Source: Dickeya fangzhongdai
Lineage (GTDB): Bacteria; Pseudomonadota; Gammaproteobacteria; Enterobacterales; Enterobacteriaceae
DNA: 64,000 nt
Reading direction: 5' to 3'
Assembly (NCBI RefSeq): GCF_002812485.1
Contig: NZ_CP025003.1
Location: 2,852,001 to 2,916,000 of the forward strand
The notes beneath the pieces are model-generated. The model searched no databases, was not told the DNA's origin, and saw only the letters and a program-made list of their open reading frames with translations. Below, piece after piece: positions 17,508 to 27,018 of the stretch. Made by a program: the position numbers and the translations under genes. How positions within the stretch are numbered: the first letter of the stretch is position 1; every line of letters starts with the position of its first letter.

Positions 17508-17547
17508 ACGGCCCGCGTACCGGCTATCTTGCCGGTACGCGGGCCGT
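17508..17547. terminator. Long perfect hairpin between convergent genes
   Basis: A 17-bp perfect stem, left arm ACGGCCCGCGTACCGGC, with a 6-nt loop. On the minus strand TTTT follows, so it probably terminates the alginate-lyase-like gene and may also block transcripts from the chemoreceptor side. Confidence 0.7.
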
Positions 17548-17572
17548 ATCCTCACGCCATACACGCTGACGG

Positions 17573-18562
17573 TTATTGCACCAGCGTATACATCAGGGTG
17601 CCGTAGCCAAGGTGATCAAATCCGCCGCTATTCGGGCCGTAATCACCGCCGCCGCCTTCCACCCGTACTTTTTCAGCGAACGCCTTGATATTCGGCGCAT
17701 TCAGTTTTTTCAGTACCACGTAGTGGTTGTAAAGCATTTCCCAGGTCGGGCGCAGAGTACCGCGCCCGGTGGGGGAAATTACCGTCTGCACGATGCCGTC
17801 GCTATTGCTGTAAGTCGTATAGGGCACGTCTTTGCCGAGGTTGTAAGCCGCCACGTATTCCGCGCCTTTCAAAATACGATTGTCGGCGTAACCGAACAGG
17901 TCATCCCCCTGACTCCAGGCCATTTGCGCCAGCGAACCGACCAACCCCACCGCCAGCGTGGCGTGCCCCTGATCGCGACCGCTCTCCTGCATCTGCCCCA
18001 CATTGGCCTCCGGATACAGCTTCCAGACCAGATTGTTGATGGCGCCGTTGCCGCTGCCGGTTTTGAAATAACCGATGGCTTCGTTGTAGATATCGCGGTT
18101 GTCGGTCAGTACCCCGATAGCCAGAATGGTGTTCATCTGCGCCAGATCCCAGTTCGACCAGTAGTGATCGATGCGGGCGTTGTTATGGCGGACCAGAAAA
18201 TCATGGCAGAGCGGATAGAACACTTTCAGCATCATGGTACTGAACCGGTTGAAATCAGCCTGTTTCCAGCCGCGGTAATCACGCACCAGTTCAGCCGCAT
18301 TGGCCAGTTCATAGCCGTAAATTCCGGCGGCCAGATAGCGGTCGCTGGTGCCGCGAATATCTTTCAACGTGGACGACCAGGCATTAAGGATTTCCACCGC
18401 CTTGTCGGCATAGGCGACATTGCCGCTCAGCTTCCAGCGCAGTGCCGGCGCAACGGCCGAGACCAGCAGCGACAACGTCAGCAGACAACGGAGAGACCGG
18501 TTTATCCGATCCCCCCGGCGATACAGTGAACGCCATAAAACACGTATGGAGATAAACAGCAT
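17573..18562 (-). CDS. Alginate-lyase-superfamily protein, N-terminally shortened
   Basis: The protein has about 329 residues. From residue 41 it matches the polysaccharide lyase superfamily that includes alginate lyases: ALRWKLSGNVAYADKAVEIL, LAAGIYGYELANAAELVR, ARIDHYWSNWDLAQMNTILA and ESGRDQGHATLAVGLVGSLA. Family members I recall have about 100 more residues before the ALRW motif, including a substrate-binding segment. Here a signal-like stretch (CLLTLSLLVSAVAPA) joins directly to ALRW. That suggests an internal deletion or a pseudogene with an intact frame. The ATG at 18562 has AAGGA 9 bp upstream. It would be periplasmic or secreted. Substrate and activity are unproven. Confidence 0.65.
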   Translation of the reverse strand: MLFISIRVLWRSLYRRGDRINRSLRCLLTLSLLVSAVAPALRWKLSGNVAYADKAVEILNAWSSTLKDIRGTSDRYLAAGIYGYELANAAELVRDYRGWKQADFNRFSTMMLKVFYPLCHDFLVRHNNARIDHYWSNWDLAQMNTILAIGVLTDNRDIYNEAIGYFKTGSGNGAINNLVWKLYPEANVGQMQESGRDQGHATLAVGLVGSLAQMAWSQGDDLFGYADNRILKGAEYVAAYNLGKDVPYTTYSNSDGIVQTVISPTGRGTLRPTWEMLYNHYVVLKKLNAPNIKAFAEKVRVEGGGGDYGPNSGGFDHLGYGTLMYTLVQ

Positions 18563-18706
18563 GGTGAGATCCTTCTGATTTGCTGAGTAATAGAGTCTGC
18601 GCCGGGTAAGCCGCCCGACTAGCCCGCTCTGCGGCGCAACAGCCGCCCATAGACCAGCGGCGCACGGCGCGCGTCGACGATTGGCTTGACGGCACGCTCG
18701 CATCAC

Positions 18707-19301
18707 CTTGCAGTCAGGCGCGGCCAGCCATCATAGAGCATATTCTGGTGCGATATCCTTTAATAATTCATGACGACGCAGTGGGGGCATACCATTGCGC
18801 CACAGCTGCCAGCGCTTATTGGCCGCCTTAAATAAGCCATAGACCAGAGCAACATGATTCCGTTTTGCCTTTCTTTGCTATCAAAAACTCCACCGATAGC
18901 CGTTACCTCGTTTTATTTTCATCGCCACATGCGATAGCGCATGATTATTTTCTGCGGAAAATGAAATTCTCCGGACAAATGCTAAATTTAAAATGATATC
19001 GGATCAGATAGCCCGTATATCTCCGTTATCATTAAGTTGCAAAAGCGTTAACTGACGCGACTGCCGACTTTTCACCGCGGGATAGTAGGTATATATCGCC
19101 GGCCTTTTGGCGGGGACCTACCGGTGCGTGAAGGGAAAAAACACAATTCATTGTTCTGCATGATCATTTTTACAAACAGGGAGTTGACCGCCATGTAAAT
19201 AAAAACGGTTTTCATTAAAAACACGCTTTACCTTTCATTCACGTCTTTGTCGAGAAAATAGTTATCAGCCAATAAATAGTTATCAGCCAATAAATTGTTA
19301 T
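18707..19301. other. AT-rich intergenic region with small repeats
   Basis: No convincing gene. It should hold the promoter of the minus-strand lyase-like gene. It contains a GTAGGT/ACCTAC hairpin with inner CGCC/GGCG pairing (19085-19121) and two perfect 18-bp tandem copies beginning AGTTATCAGCC (19260-19295). Confidence 0.5.
19260..19295. repeat. Two perfect 18-bp tandem repeats
   Basis: The unit AGTTATCAGCCAATAAAT occurs at 19260-19277 and 19278-19295 without mismatch. Confidence 0.9.
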
Positions 19302-19410
19302 GCCCCAAATAATGCGAGTTGCAGGAAGGCTGAACGTGGTTTGCCGCGGCGAGTCCCGTGGAGAAGTTGAGTAATAAAGCCAACGCGCCTGCAACATGAA
19401 GTATGACGGA
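19302..19410. repeat. Palindromic dispersed repeat element
   Basis: The left arm (CCCCAAATAATGCGAGTTGCAGG, first part of 19302-19330) and the right arm on the minus strand (ATACTTCATGTTGCAGGCGCG, within 19384-19409) share the GTTGCAGG core in inverted orientation. Single related arms occur at 21418 and 60670. I recall similar repeats in intergenic DNA of Dickeya, Pectobacterium and Serratia. Confidence 0.55.
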
Positions 19411-19476
19411 TATATGCCTTTTCAATGCGACATACCTTGAAGTCCAGATTAAAAATAATCCTCAAGAGGACCTGAA

Positions 19477-21021
19477 ATGCGCAACAATCAGCCAGTCACA
19501 CAGCGGGAATACGTTTTCGATAAGGATGCCACACTCATGTCGGTCACCGACGTGAACAGCCATATTGTTTATGCTAACGATGCCTTTATTCAGGTGAGTG
19601 GCTTCGAACCCGACGAAATCGATGGTCAGCCGCATAATTTTGTACGCCATCCGGATATGCCGGTCGAGGCTTTCCGGGACATGTGGCAAACACTGAAACA
19701 TCAGGAGCCCTGGACCGCGTTAGTCAAGAACCGGCGCAAAAATGGCGATCACTACTGGGTGCGGGCCAATGCAGTGCCGATTGTGCGTCAGGGTCGTACG
19801 ACCGGTTATATGTCCGTACGCACCCAACCTTCTCGTCAGGAGGTGGACGCGGCGGAAAAGCTGTATCAGACGATGCGCACCGAAGGTAACAACCTGAAGC
19901 TGCACCGAGGGGTACTGTTTCGCACCGGCCTGACAGGGCTGTTTTCGCGCCTGAAGCTGATCTCCATGCGCTGGCGGCTACGCGGGTTGATCATGCTGAC
20001 GGCGCTGATCAGTTACGTCGCTTTCTGGATGATTCATGGCGAGTTTGACTCTGACTTTTATATTTCCAGCTCGTTTATGACGGGCATGATGCTGCTGCTG
20101 GATGCCTTACTTGAATGGCAGTTGATCAAACCGATCGAAATGGTTAAGCAGCAGGCGCTGAATATCGCTACCGGCAACGCCAACACCATTGATTATGAAA
20201 ACCGCGCCGATGAGATCGGTACGATTCAACGCGCCATCGGGCAACTGGGGCTGATGTTCCGCTGGCTGGTGGACGACATCAGCACGCAGGTGTTGAATAT
20301 TCGCTCCGCCAGCGACGAACTGGCCAGCGGCAGCGAAGAGATGAACAGCCATGCCGAACGCACCGCCGCTAACGTGCAACAGACCGCCGCCGCCATGAAC
20401 GAGATCAACACCACCGTGCAGACCAATACCACTACCACCAGCGAAGCCAGTCAGCAGGCCGCAACCGCCTGCGATGCGGCTATCAGCGGCGGTCGGGTGA
20501 TCGGCGAAATGGAAAAGACCATGGACAGCATTGTCGCCAGTTCGGAGAAAATCGCCGGTATCACCTCCATCATTGATAACATCGCGTTTCAGACCAACAT
20601 CCTGGCCCTGAACGCGGCGGTGGAAGCGGCCCGCGCCGGCGAGCAAGGCAAAGGGTTTGCCGTCGTGGCCGGTGAAGTGCGTAATCTGGCGCAACGCAGC
20701 GCCAGCGCCGCCAATGAGATCAAACAGCTGATCGAATCCAGCGTCGCGCAGGTTCGTTACGGTTCCACCCATGTCAGGGACGCCGGCGACAGCACACAGA
20801 ACATCGTGGCAAGAGTAAACAGCGTCAGCCAGTTGATTTCGCACATTGCCGATTCAACCAAAGAGCAAACGGTCGGGCTGTCTGAAATCGGCCGGGCGGT
20901 GGAGGAACTGGAACAGATTACCCAACAAAACGCCTCGCGGGTGAATGCCTGCGCGCAGGCATCAGACCAACTCAATCTACAGGCACACCGGCTGGAACAG
21001 GCATTGCACGTATTCCGATAA
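19477..21021 (+). CDS. Aer-like PAS chemoreceptor (aerotaxis)
   Basis: This 514-residue receptor has no periplasmic domain. An N-terminal PAS domain (about 10-120) has the Aer-type FAD region [19 protein letters not shown] and [18 protein letters not shown] short hydrophobic anchor (about 170-200) follows, then a HAMP-like stretch and the signalling domain with tip [20 protein letters not shown]. Aer senses redox or oxygen through FAD and signals to CheA. There is no C-terminal CheR pentapeptide, as in Aer. It is paralogous to the gene at 46610. Translation start ATG 19477 has AAGAGG upstream. Confidence 0.88.
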   Translation: MRNNQPVTQREYVFDKDATLMSVTDVNSHIVYANDAFIQVSGFEPDEIDGQPHNFVRHPDMPVEAFRDMWQTLKHQEPWTALVKNRRKNGDHYWVRANAVPIVRQGRTTGYMSVRTQPSRQEVDAAEKLYQTMRTEGNNLKLHRGVLFRTGLTGLFSRLKLISMRWRLRGLIMLTALISYVAFWMIHGEFDSDFYISSSFMTGMMLLLDALLEWQLIKPIEMVKQQALNIATGNANTIDYENRADEIGTIQRAIGQLGLMFRWLVDDISTQVLNIRSASDELASGSEEMNSHAERTAANVQQTAAAMNEINTTVQTNTTTTSEASQQAATACDAAISGGRVIGEMEKTMDSIVASSEKIAGITSIIDNIAFQTNILALNAAVEAARAGEQGKGFAVVAGEVRNLAQRSASAANEIKQLIESSVAQVRYGSTHVRDAGDSTQNIVARVNSVSQLISHIADSTKEQTVGLSEIGRAVEELEQITQQNASRVNACAQASDQLNLQAHRLEQALHVFR

Positions 21022-21084
21022 ACCGTTCCCGGCAACGCGCCCTGATGATGACCTCAGGGCGCGTACCATTGGCGTTGTCATGCG

Positions 21085-21384
21085 TTACTGCGCGCGTTCG
21101 CCGTTTTCTGCGCGCCAGCGCGCCACCCTCTCTTTCGTGACCTCTTCTTTATAACAGAGTGGCGCCGCGCCCCCTTTGCGGCTCCAGGCGCTGCGTCCGC
21201 CGCAACGGCTGCCGTTTCTGGCCGAGCTGTACGGGCAGGCGCAACTCCCCGAATAATCGGCAATCGACTCTTCAATAATAATTTGTCTGATCTGATTATC
21301 GCTCAAACGGGTATTTTTCGCGTCCGCCGTGGCGGCGAATAAAAAACATGACATGCAGAATAATTGGAAAAGATATTTTTTCAC
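21085..21384 (-). CDS. Small exported cysteine-rich protein
   Basis: This 99-residue protein has a signal peptide (KKYLFQLFCMSCFLFAATADA). The mature part has SDNQIRQIIIEESIADYSG, then cysteines in CACPYSSARNGSRCGG and a late one in GGAAPLCYKEEVTKE. I recall similar small secreted proteins in enterobacteria with this CPY...RCGGRSA...PLCY pattern and no assigned function. It starts with GTG, with an AGG-rich site upstream. Disulfides are likely in the periplasm. Function unknown. Confidence 0.65.
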   Translation of the reverse strand: MKKYLFQLFCMSCFLFAATADAKNTRLSDNQIRQIIIEESIADYSGSCACPYSSARNGSRCGGRSAWSRKGGAAPLCYKEEVTKERVARWRAENGERAQ

Positions 21385-21417
21385 GACCCTATCCTCGCCT
21401 GGGAAAATGCAGATACC

Positions 21418-21460
21418 CCCAATAATTCGGGTTGCAGGACAACACGCCGCGTTGGCCCTT
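21418..21460. repeat. Arm of dispersed intergenic repeat
   Basis: CCCCCAATAATTCGGGTTGCAGG followed by a GCGTTGGCC segment resembles both arms of the element at 19302-19410. Confidence 0.45.
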
Positions 21461-21682
21461 CAGCGCAAAGTCTGTCTGGAGCGGGCGCGTCAGGGCGCCT
21501 GCAATCTGACGTATGGCGGGTATACAACGGTTCTTATTTATTGCTCACGCATCGATTCGAATTGAAAATCCGAAGTATTAATAATAGACCGCTTTATTTA
21601 ATCAGCCGGGGATAAATAGCCCTGTTGGTTTATTTTCCCTGACGCCTGTTTTTCATTCTTCGTCCGTCTTTACGCTGCGCGC

Positions 21683-22369
21683 TTATTCGCTAGCGCCGCT
21701 CTGAATACAGCGTAACGTCAGTTCACCGCCGAACACGGCGCCGGTATCGATATACTGCAGATTCCAGCATGTCAGCACCTGTCGTAACGGCGTATGCCCG
21801 AACAGGAAAAGGTCCGCGCCGCTAATCGGCCCGCCGACGCCGGCCAGCGCCTGGCTGATCCGCTGCCGGTTCCATAACACCTGTATCCAGGGCAGCGGCT
21901 GGTCAAATTGATAGCATTCCGCCGGGTAATCCGCATGCGCCACCACCGTGCGCCGGCCGGCGGTCTCAACCTCGATGACATACGGTAACTGCGCCGCCAG
22001 CGCCAGCAGCCGGCGGGCCAGCGTCTGACGCTCGTCATCCAGCCGGAAAAACCAGTCGCCGCCGTTGGCTCGCCACAGCGGAATCCGTGCGGTATCGTCC
22101 AGCGCGTCCAGCGCCATCTGCTCGTGATTGCCGCGCACCGCGCGAAACCAGCGCTGCTGCAACAGATCAAGACAGGCGAGACTCTGCGACCCGCGGTCGA
22201 TCAGGTCCCCCACCGACACCAGCAGGTCGCGCCCGGTATCAAACCCGGCCTGCTCCAGCGTCGTCATCAGTTGCCGGTAACAACCGTGTACATCGCCCAC
22301 CACAAAGATATGACGCCAGTCGGCGCCGGTAATGCGTTGATAGGCCGACGGTTGTCGTTCGCTCGTCAT
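21683..22369 (-). CDS. pphA: Serine/threonine-protein phosphatase 1
   Basis: This PPP-family metallophosphatase of 228 residues resembles E. coli PphA (218). The metal-binding motifs are in order: VVGDVHGCYRQLM (GDxHG), VSVGDLIDRG (GDxxDRG) and AVRGNHEQMALDAL (GNHE). Late histidines follow in VVAHADYP and LFGHTPLRQ. The end YIDTGAVFGGELTL is conserved. In E. coli, PphA reports protein misfolding and dephosphorylates proteins. The ATG has GGAGGG upstream. It is divergent from the channel gene with about 100 bp between. Confidence 0.9.
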   Translation of the reverse strand: MTSERQPSAYQRITGADWRHIFVVGDVHGCYRQLMTTLEQAGFDTGRDLLVSVGDLIDRGSQSLACLDLLQQRWFRAVRGNHEQMALDALDDTARIPLWRANGGDWFFRLDDERQTLARRLLALAAQLPYVIEVETAGRRTVVAHADYPAECYQFDQPLPWIQVLWNRQRISQALAGVGGPISGADLFLFGHTPLRQVLTCWNLQYIDTGAVFGGELTLRCIQSGASE

Positions 22370-22470
22370 GATGCCGCCCTCCGTCGCCGCAGTGCTGCAC
22401 TGTGACCCGCTGTTGAGGTACAGTCAGTATAATGCGGCAATGCTGTTTTCCAGACCTGATGTGAGCCTGT

Positions 22471-23745
22471 ATGTCCGAGACTATTTCCCTGCGTATTCGT
22501 TTTGTCATCGCGCTAACGTTAACCGGCGTGCTGGCCGGCCTCGGCGGCATGCTGCTGGCGCTGCTGCTTCATGCCATTCAGCATCTGGCCTATGGTTACA
22601 GTCTGGACCATATCATCAGCGAAGAAAGTTTTTTACAGGGCGTTTCGGCGGCGGAGCCCGCCCGGCGCTTTATGGCTTTGCTGATCGGCGGCGTGGTGGC
22701 CGGTCTGGGCTGGTATGCGCTATACCGCTACGGCCGTCGGCTGGTGAGCATCGCCTCGGCATTGCAGGCGGAAAAACCGGATATGCCGGTAAACGATATG
22801 CCGGTAAAAGAAACCCTCATTCACGCGTTGCTGCAGATTGTTACCGTGGCGCTGGGTTCGCCGCTGGGGCGGGAAGTGGCGCCGCGGGAACTGGGAGCGC
22901 TGGCCGCCAATCATCTCAGCCGTGCGCTGCGCATGACCCCGGATGATACCCGTTTGCTGATCGCCTGCGGCGCCGGCGGCGGCCTGGCGGCGGTGTATAA
23001 CGTGCCGCTGGGCGGCGCGCTGTTTGTGGTCGAAGTATTGCTGGCGCGCGTTCAGGTAAAAACCAGCCTGGCGGCGCTGCTGACCTGCTCGCTGGCGGCG
23101 CTGGTGGCGCGCGTCGGTCTGGGCGACGAGTATCAGTACCACCTCAATCTGCCGCTCAACGTGTCCGGCGATTTAACCGTCTGGGCGTTGCTCACCGGGC
23201 CGGTATTCGGGGTGGCCGCCTGGCTGTTTGTTCGCCTCACCCGTCACGCCCGGCAACATTCGCCGCGGAACGCCCGCCTTATCATCACCAACCTGCTCAA
23301 CTTCACCCTGCTGGGATTGCTGGTGATCATCCTGCCGCAACTGGCGGGCAACGGCAAAGGCCCGGCGGAACTGAGCTTCACCAGCCAGTTGCCGATACTG
23401 CTGGCATTGCTGCTGTTGGGCTGTAAGGTACTGGTGCAATGGAGCAGTTTGCGCGCCGGCGCGCAGGGCGGCCTGCTGACGCCCGGTCTGGCCAACGGCG
23501 CGCTGCTGGCGGTGGCGTTGGGCGGCGTCTGGTCGTGGTTCTTCCCGCACAACCAGCCGGGCGCCTACGCGGTGATTGGCGCGGCGGCGTTTCTGGCGAC
23601 CTCGATGAGAATGCCGGTCACCAGTCTGGTGTTGATCATGGAATTTACCCGTATCAACAACGACTTCTTCGTACCGATGGCGCTGTGTATCGCCGGTGCG
23701 GTCAGCACCAACATGCTGATTGAAAAAGTGACGTCGCCGTCCTGA
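22471..23745 (+). CDS. CLC-type chloride channel or antiporter
   Basis: This 424-residue membrane protein of the voltage-gated ClC family has about ten hydrophobic helices. The segment VALGSPLGREVAPRELGAL contains a GRE motif whose glutamate would be the gating glutamate, and IACGAGGGLAAVYNVPLGGALF follows as in the family. GGLLTPGLANGALL matches the GxFxP-type motif near the end. The usual GSGIP anion-binding motif is not evident, and GREGP reads GREVAP, so selectivity may differ from ClcA. It is shorter than ClcA (473) and similar in size to ClcB (418). Confidence 0.82.
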   Translation: MSETISLRIRFVIALTLTGVLAGLGGMLLALLLHAIQHLAYGYSLDHIISEESFLQGVSAAEPARRFMALLIGGVVAGLGWYALYRYGRRLVSIASALQAEKPDMPVNDMPVKETLIHALLQIVTVALGSPLGREVAPRELGALAANHLSRALRMTPDDTRLLIACGAGGGLAAVYNVPLGGALFVVEVLLARVQVKTSLAALLTCSLAALVARVGLGDEYQYHLNLPLNVSGDLTVWALLTGPVFGVAAWLFVRLTRHARQHSPRNARLIITNLLNFTLLGLLVIILPQLAGNGKGPAELSFTSQLPILLALLLLGCKVLVQWSSLRAGAQGGLLTPGLANGALLAVALGGVWSWFFPHNQPGAYAVIGAAAFLATSMRMPVTSLVLIMEFTRINNDFFVPMALCIAGAVSTNMLIEKVTSPS

Positions 23746-23798
23746 CGGCCCTCATTCGCTGCTCGTTTCCCATCAAGCCGGCGGCAGGTTGGCGCGCC

Positions 23799-25400
23799 TC
23801 ACGGCGATGCGGGCATCTCAGCCTTCACCTTGATAATCTCATCAAAATAGAGCATCGAATTGGCGATGCTCTGCCGGACATTCAATATCGTATTGCGCAC
23901 CGCCACCAGCCGGTTGCCCTGCAGCATCACCACGAACGGCGAGTTTTCCCTGACCGCCTGCTGCAATTGCAGGTAGATGTCGCGTCGCGTTTGTGGATCG
24001 CGCTGGGCGGCGGCAGCGTTGGTCAACCGGCTCAACTCCGGAATTACCCAGCCCAAACGGGCCGCCAGCGTACCTGGGGTATCCGGCTGGTTGAGGGCGA
24101 ACGCGCTGGCATTGCTGCTGGAGTCAATATAGTCCGGCCCCCAGTAGGTGAATACCGCCTGAAAACGCCCGCGGCGCATGCGCGTCCAGAGTTCGCTCTC
24201 CACCACCGTCTGCACGTCGATATAGATATCGGCGCGGGCGAAACTGTCCTGCAACGCCTGCGCCACCTCGACATAGGGCGGCTGGTTGGCTACCAGCAGC
24301 GTAAACCGGCTGCCCGGCGCGATCCCGCCGTCGTGCAATATGCTCCGGGCCTTATCCACATCAAGCCGGAACGGTTTCTCCATTGCCGCGCCGTCAAATC
24401 CCAGCGGCAGGAAATTCTGATGCACCCGGAATTGCCTTTTCAGCAAGCGATTGGCGATGCCCTGATAGTCGACCAGCCAGCGCGCCGCCTGCCAGAAAGC
24501 GGGCTGCCCCAGAAACGGCGCCGTGCTACTGCGGGTGTTGAAACCCAGATAGTAAATTTTCGCCCCCGACGCCAGATTCACGTTGATGCCCGGCTGATTT
24601 TCCAGCGCGCTGAATTGGTCCGCGCCCAGATCGAAGGCGACGTCGACGTCGCCCTGCAGCAGCAACAAACGGCGCACGCTCGGGTCCGCCACGTCTTTCA
24701 GAATCACCTGCGCCAGCGCGGGCTGGCGGCGCGCATACGGGTTACTCTCCAGCAACAATGCCTGCTGCGGCAGATAATGGCGAATCTGATAGCTGCCGCT
24801 GCCCGCCGAGCGGCTTCTCAGCCACTGATTGCCAAAATCACCGCTGTCGCTGTGTTTCTCTACCAGCTTGCTGTCGACAATCAACGCCACGCTGGCCGAT
24901 AACAGGCGTAATACCAGTTCGCTGCCGATATCGCTGGTCCAGCGGATCTCCAACTGATGATCGTCGATTTTCCGGAACTGCCCGTCAATATTCGCCGACA
25001 TCCACCCCAGTTCATTCAGAATGAACACCGGGGTTTTGTTGAGTTTTACCGCCCGGGTCAGCGAATAGATGACGTCATCGGCCAGCACCGGATTACCGGA
25101 GGCGAATACGGCGTTGGGGTCAAGGGTAAAAATCAGGCTGCGCCCGTCGTGGCCTTCGCGCCAGGCAAGCGCCAGATCGGGGTTCAGTTGGGTGGGTTGA
25201 TTACGATCGCTCGCCACCAGCCCCTGGTAAAGCGAGGCAAGGCAGCTGTTGCTGACGGTTTCGAAACTTTCAGCCGGATCAAAACTGATGATGCCATTCA
25301 GAGAGATAGCCACCACCAGCGTATTATCCGGCGTCAATGCCTTCACCGGCGGGCTGGCCATCAGGGTCAGCGTCAGCAGAATGGCAAACCATGCCTTCAT
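23799..25400 (-). CDS. ABC transporter substrate-binding protein, family 5 (peptide/nickel type)
   Basis: This 533-residue periplasmic solute-binding protein has a signal peptide (MKAWFAILLTLTLMASPPVKA). The family-5 layout includes FDPAESFETVSNSCLASLYQ, a lobe region near 250-320 with VDVAFDLGADQFSAL, and a late QAVFTYWGPDYIDSSSNAS segment. It belongs with oligopeptide, dipeptide, nickel and metallophore binding proteins. The substrate is not readable from sequence. It is the last gene of a five-gene minus-strand operon in which its cognate permeases and ATPases are upstream. Confidence 0.85.
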   Translation of the reverse strand: MKAWFAILLTLTLMASPPVKALTPDNTLVVAISLNGIISFDPAESFETVSNSCLASLYQGLVASDRNQPTQLNPDLALAWREGHDGRSLIFTLDPNAVFASGNPVLADDVIYSLTRAVKLNKTPVFILNELGWMSANIDGQFRKIDDHQLEIRWTSDIGSELVLRLLSASVALIVDSKLVEKHSDSGDFGNQWLRSRSAGSGSYQIRHYLPQQALLLESNPYARRQPALAQVILKDVADPSVRRLLLLQGDVDVAFDLGADQFSALENQPGINVNLASGAKIYYLGFNTRSSTAPFLGQPAFWQAARWLVDYQGIANRLLKRQFRVHQNFLPLGFDGAAMEKPFRLDVDKARSILHDGGIAPGSRFTLLVANQPPYVEVAQALQDSFARADIYIDVQTVVESELWTRMRRGRFQAVFTYWGPDYIDSSSNASAFALNQPDTPGTLAARLGWVIPELSRLTNAAAAQRDPQTRRDIYLQLQQAVRENSPFVVMLQGNRLVAVRNTILNVRQSIANSMLYFDEIIKVKAEMPASP

Positions 25401-25493
25401 CGTTTTTATTCCTCGGTATCACTGCATCAGCGCGAGGATCTGTTTACTAGAAATTCGTCTGCGCCGCCAGACGGCAACGCGTAAAAATTCCAT

Positions 25494-26177
25494 TCAGCGG
25501 GGATGCAGCCGCCCTTCCTGTATCCACACCATGCGGTCACACATATGCTCCATCACATTGCAGTCATGGCTGACCATAATAATGGTCATCTCCTCCGTTT
25601 CCCGCCAGCGATTGAGCAAATTGAGAATACGCGCCTGCCCGACCGTGTCCAAGGCCGACGTCGCCTCGTCCAGCAACAGCAGTTGCGGACGCAGCAACAG
25701 CGCACGCAACAATGCCATTTGCTGACGTTGCCCGCCGGACAGTTGATGGGGATAGTTATCCAGTAAGCGGCACGATAGGCCGACCTGATCGGCGCCCTGC
25801 GCGAGCCGCGCATCGATATCCGTCACGCCCATCAACCGCAAAGGGTCGCTCAGGGTTTTACGCAGACTGTGTCGCGGGTGCAACGACGCGTAAGGGTCCT
25901 GAAACACCATCTGTACCTGACGCCGCAGAACCGCATCGAACGATCGGCCGGGGTGTACCGACTGATCGAGCAGCGTCATGCTGCCAGACCAGTGAGGGTT
26001 AAGCCCCGCCAGCGTCCATAATAACGAGGATTTCCCGCTGCCGGACGGCCCTGCCAGCCCAAAACACGCCCCTTGCGCCACGTTGAAACTGGCGTCATGC
26101 ACCACCTCATGGCGCTGGTAACCCTGCCAGTGGGCCACGCTGACCTGCTGCAGCATCACCGCCATAGGCTCATGCAT
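25494..26177 (-). CDS. ABC importer ATPase (second), peptide/nickel type
   Basis: This short ATPase has 227 residues. Walker A is GPSGSGKSS, the Q-loop is VFQDPYASLHPRHSL, the signature is LSGGQRQQ and Walker B is LLLLDEATSALD. All are intact, with a downstream switch histidine (VSHDCNVMEHM). Its size fits NikE or CntF types rather than long DppF or OppF. The ATG at 26177 overlaps the previous gene by 8 bp (ATGCATGA) and has GGAGGAG 7 bp upstream. Confidence 0.88.
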   Translation of the reverse strand: MHEPMAVMLQQVSVAHWQGYQRHEVVHDASFNVAQGACFGLAGPSGSGKSSLLWTLAGLNPHWSGSMTLLDQSVHPGRSFDAVLRRQVQMVFQDPYASLHPRHSLRKTLSDPLRLMGVTDIDARLAQGADQVGLSCRLLDNYPHQLSGGQRQQMALLRALLLRPQLLLLDEATSALDTVGQARILNLLNRWRETEEMTIIMVSHDCNVMEHMCDRMVWIQEGRLHPR

Positions 26178-27018
26178 CACGCGGCTCCTCCGGCTCGTCC
26201 GCTGCTGTCGGTAGCGCCTGCCCGTGGGTATGCTTGCCCGGTCGGGCTTGCCACAACGTTCGGGTGTAAGGATGCGTCGCATCCGGCAAGCGCGAGGCGG
26301 CCAGTTCATCCACCAGTTTCCCCTGACGCATCACCAGTATCCGGGCGCAATGATGCACTACCAGCGGCAAATCATGGCTAATCAATAAAAGGCCCATGTG
26401 ATGTTCGGCCAGCAGGTGATCGAGCAACGACAGCACCTGCACGCGGGTTTCCCGGTCCAGCGCAAAAGTACGTTCATCGATAATCAATAGATCCGGCTGG
26501 GTGATCATCGCCATCGCCAGCATGACCCGCTGCGCCATGCCGCCGGAAATCTGGTGGGGATAGCACGTCAGTACCCCGCTGGGTTCCGCCAGACCGACCG
26601 CATTAAGGCTTTCCAGCACCCGGTCGCGCCGTTCAGAACGCGACAGGCTTGTGTGCAGCCGCAGCGGCTCCGCCATTTGCCAGCCGATGGTGCGCATCGG
26701 GTTGAGCGCGTGTTTCGGCCCCTGCATCACCATCGCCATGCGCCGACCGCGCCACTGCCGCCATTGCCGCGGGCTGAGCTTCAGCAAATCCTGCCCGGCC
26801 AGTTCAAGCCGCTCGGCCTGCATTCGACATTCGGGCGGCAGCAACCCCATCAGCGCCCAGGCCAGCAGCGATTTGCCCGCGCCAGACTCCCCCACCAGCG
26901 CCACCCGTTCGCGCCGCATGCTGAATGACAGCGGTTGCACCAGCGTTTGCGAGTCGCCGTTATGGCGCCGAATCGACAGATTTTCGACCTCAAGCAGCCA
27001 GGATTCAGCGTTTGTCAT
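26170..27018 (-). CDS. ABC importer ATPase (first), peptide/nickel type
   Basis: This ATPase has 282 residues. Walker A is GESGAGKS, the Q-loop is VMQGPKHALNPMRTIG and the signature is ISGGMAQRVMLAMAM. Walker B reads LLIIDERTFALD, where relatives usually have ADEPTTALD. The catalytic Asp-Glu is kept but the following Pro and Thr are replaced. The switch histidine is in LISHDLPLVVHHC. It partners the other ATPase below the two permeases. It overlaps the upstream permease end by about 14 bp. Confidence 0.88.
   Translation of the reverse strand: MTNAESWLLEVENLSIRRHNGDSQTLVQPLSFSMRRERVALVGESGAGKSLLAWALMGLLPPECRMQAERLELAGQDLLKLSPRQWRQWRGRRMAMVMQGPKHALNPMRTIGWQMAEPLRLHTSLSRSERRDRVLESLNAVGLAEPSGVLTCYPHQISGGMAQRVMLAMAMITQPDLLIIDERTFALDRETRVQVLSLLDHLLAEHHMGLLLISHDLPLVVHHCARILVMRQGKLVDELAASRLPDATHPYTRTLWQARPGKHTHGQALPTAADEPEEPRDA

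Noticed and set aside
19116..19175. A possible KdgR-type operator (pectin regulator) near an ACACAATTCATTGTTC stretch.
   Set aside because: The match to the palindromic consensus is too poor and it is not well placed for the lyase-like gene.
19228..19425. A 65-residue open frame with a signal-like N-terminus (TTG start).
   Set aside because: It overlaps the palindromic dispersed repeat and the 18-bp tandem repeat; the hydrophobic stretch is simply the translated repeat arm.
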